Part shown: one piece after another, positions 62,337-64,000 of the stretch
How the letters are laid out: each line of letters opens with the position of its first letter
Numbering within the stretch: the stretch's first letter is position 1
Assembly: GCA_977017575.1 (NCBI GenBank)
Contig: CDRNVI010000004.1
Coordinates: 248,001 to 312,000, forward strand
DNA: 64,000 nucleotides
From: Paramoeba atlantica
Taxonomy: Eukaryota; Discosea
Direction of reading: 5' to 3'
The notes under the pieces: generated by a model
Databases searched by the model: none
What the model was told of the DNA's origin: nothing
The model's input: the letters and a program-made list of their open reading frames with translations, nothing else
Translations under genes and position numbers: made by a program

Positions 62337-64000
62337 TTTTTTTTTTTTTTTTTTTCTTTTTTTCTTGTCTTTGTTTTTTTTCTTTTTTTCTTGTCTTTGT
62401 TTTTTTTGCAAATAATTGGGGGGAATAGTATTGAGTCTAACTTTTTATGTATGGAGTCCAACACTTTGTTTTTTTTTATATAACTAGCAAATACATGCTT
62501 TCCCATCTTACCCACTTCCCCTTACCAATCTTACCAGCTTTCCAGGGAGGGTAAGGTCTCCCTCGGCTAGGAGGGGCAGACTTTCCCCGAACCATTCGCG
62601 CGTTCCGGACCGGGTCTTTCGACCTCTCCCAGCTTGCCTTGGTAACCCTTCTCTTGTTGTACGAGAGGGCGCAAGCAATGGGCCTGTGCCGACAGCGGCA
62701 CGGTCGCGGAGCATGATGCTGGCCGACGGGGAGGAACAAAGTTCCCTACCCATGTCCTACCTCACTTGGAGTACCTAGCCCTGGCGGACTAGGCGTGAGC
62801 ATAGACCCTGCCGGCATCGACCAGCATCCGGACCAGCTGTTCGGGTTCCGGCTGAGCGGCCCATCTTGCACATCCGTCATCGTGCTATTGCTCGATTAAA
62901 GGGGGCAAGGGGTCCACAGCCGGCAGGCGCGTAATCATCATGCGCGCCTGGCAACGCATCAATGTTACGTTCATGTCGGTCACGAGACGGAGCGTAGAGG
63001 CCTCGTCTGTCAAGATACCGTTGGACGCTTTTGCCCTTCGTTCTCCAACCTTCCGGAGAACGGCTAAAGCACTGGCACTCCAAGAGCCATAGCTCTCGAC
63101 CACCATAGCTGTGAAATCGCTTCCGGCATCTTCAGATTCACGGCGTTGTCGGACTTTCTGCTCTGAGGCATAATGCTCTGCGAAGGACCCCGCGGCCACC
63201 CAGCTAGCATTTCGGACTGTGTCCGTGTATTTAGATTGCTGGGCGTGAGTGACCGCGAAGTCAAGCACGATAGGTTTCCCGAGGAAGAGACTCGGAAGGA
63301 AGACGTCCCCGGGTCTAGTCAGAGCGCCTCCGGGGCCCCGGTTCCCGAGGCTTTTTTCCCGTTGGGGAGCTAGGCGTGCGTTACTGCAAGTATCGGCAAA
63401 GTGATCGGCCAAGGCGTTGTGACGGCCGATGATACCGTCCCCGTGCTTGCATGTGAGAGCGTGATCGCCGTGTATGTCCAATGGGAGTGTGCAGTTCCCC
63501 TTGGGACATGTACCTTCTTCCCCGTACACGGGCACACCTAACCACCAGCGGGATAGGATGCGGAATTCTGTGGGGTTAAAGGCGTGGCCCGTGTCTCTGG
63601 AAGGAGTTACGAACGCCCAACTGCTTGCTCCTTTACCACACTGAGAAGCCCAGCGTGCGCGAGTCCGGGCGTCGGCGTTTTCATATGCGTGCGAGAACTC
63701 TGTGGCAGAGATCGCGTAACTTATGTCTTTTTGGCGGGGGACGCTATTACTTGCCCAGTCGGGTGGCTGCGCGTCAACGCAATCTTCGGATGCGTAAAGG
63801 GGGTTTGTATCGTGTGGAAAGTCTTCGGAATGAGGCAATGCGCTGTCACGAGGAAGGGAAGGCGGATTTGCGGGTTCAAAGGGATGTCTGGTTTCTCCCT
63901 CGCGAGATCTCTTGGTGAAGCGAGCTTTGGGGGAGAGTTCTTCACATTTATGGCGCGGGATGGAACGCACGAGTCCGTTTGAGTCGAGTAGACTGATACC
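62337..64000 (-). mobile_element. LINE E copy 3, runs past window end
   Basis: The 3' end has an A-rich tail with AAAACAAAGACAAG-type repeats (62337-62410) and the TTCCCCCCAATTATTTGC end motif. It is almost identical to copies 1 and 2 over the shared part. Confidence 0.82.
62885..64000 (-). CDS. LINE E copy 3: zinc motif and endonuclease, partial
   Basis: Open from the stop at 62885 to the window end. It carries the Cys/His motif and the RPGDVFLP...VLDFAVTHAQ nuclease core. The N-terminal part lies outside the window, so this may belong to a longer copy than 1 and 2. Confidence 0.8.
   Translation of the reverse strand, partial: GISLLDSNGLVRSIPRHKCEELSPKARFTKRSREGETRHPFEPANPPSLPRDSALPHSEDFPHDTNPLYASEDCVDAQPPDWASNSVPRQKDISYAISATEFSHAYENADARTRARWASQCGKGASSWAFVTPSRDTGHAFNPTEFRILSRWWLGVPVYGEEGTCPKGNCTLPLDIHGDHALTCKHGDGIIGRHNALADHFADTCSNARLAPQREKSLGNRGPGGALTRPGDVFLPSLFLGKPIVLDFAVTHAQQSKYTDTVRNASWVAAGSFAEHYASEQKVRQRRESEDAGSDFTAMVVESYGSWSASALAVLRKVGERRAKASNGILTDEASTLRLVTDMNVTLMRCQARMMITRLPAVDPLPPLIEQ

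Overview
The window is repeat-rich DNA from a eukaryote. Nearly all of it is transposable elements on the minus strand: non-LTR retrotransposons with a restriction-like endonuclease (RLE), one APE/RNase H LINE, two tyrosine-recombinase (YR) retroelements with split direct repeats, and a Merlin-type DNA transposon. The only sequence that may be a host gene is an RNase H-like gene cut by a LINE. I see no rRNA or tRNA genes and no ordinary gene cluster. A 16-nt string, TTTCTGTACCTTGTTG on the minus strand, marks the 5' ends of several different elements. From memory it matches the 3' end of kinetoplastid/diplonemid spliced leaders (about TTTCTGTACTTTATTG) at 14 of 16 positions. Together with the YR and RLE element types this makes a euglenozoan host a reasonable but unproven guess.

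Layout. 1-27371 is a tandem array of four units, each an RLE element (LINE B) plus the 3' half of the RNase H-like gene. Units 1 and 2 (about 4.9 kb) share a 367-bp SINE-like insertion in the LINE B reading frame. Units 3 and 4 (8957 bp each) lack it, have an open LINE B, and carry a second RLE element (LINE A) inside the LINE B 3' UTR. 27372-27621 is the 5' half of the RNase H-like gene. About 27636-31860 is an open APE/RT/RNase H element (LINE I).

32096-60502 is one LINE (LINE C) swollen by nested insertions. Its RT region holds a Merlin transposon and a 2.0-kb direct duplication. Its 5' coding region holds YR element 2 (41213-60415). YR2 has LINE D (41712-51798) in a terminal repeat, LINE D in turn holds YR element 1 (45353-50364), and the YR2 gag region holds truncated poly(A) LINEs (family E). 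LINE C is bordered on both sides by an 18-bp repeat. 60898-64000 holds remnants of a third YR element, a related LINE fragment (F) and a third E copy that runs off the window.

How the parts relate. A small N-terminal module (pattern C-x-[VIL]-x-W-x-[FY], then G-x-V, R-[KR]-G and a Y near an LP) appears upstream of the RT in LINEs A, B, C and D. More distant versions appear at the N-terminus of LINE I and in the gag-like proteins of both YR elements. If real, unrelated retroelement classes in this genome share one accessory domain.
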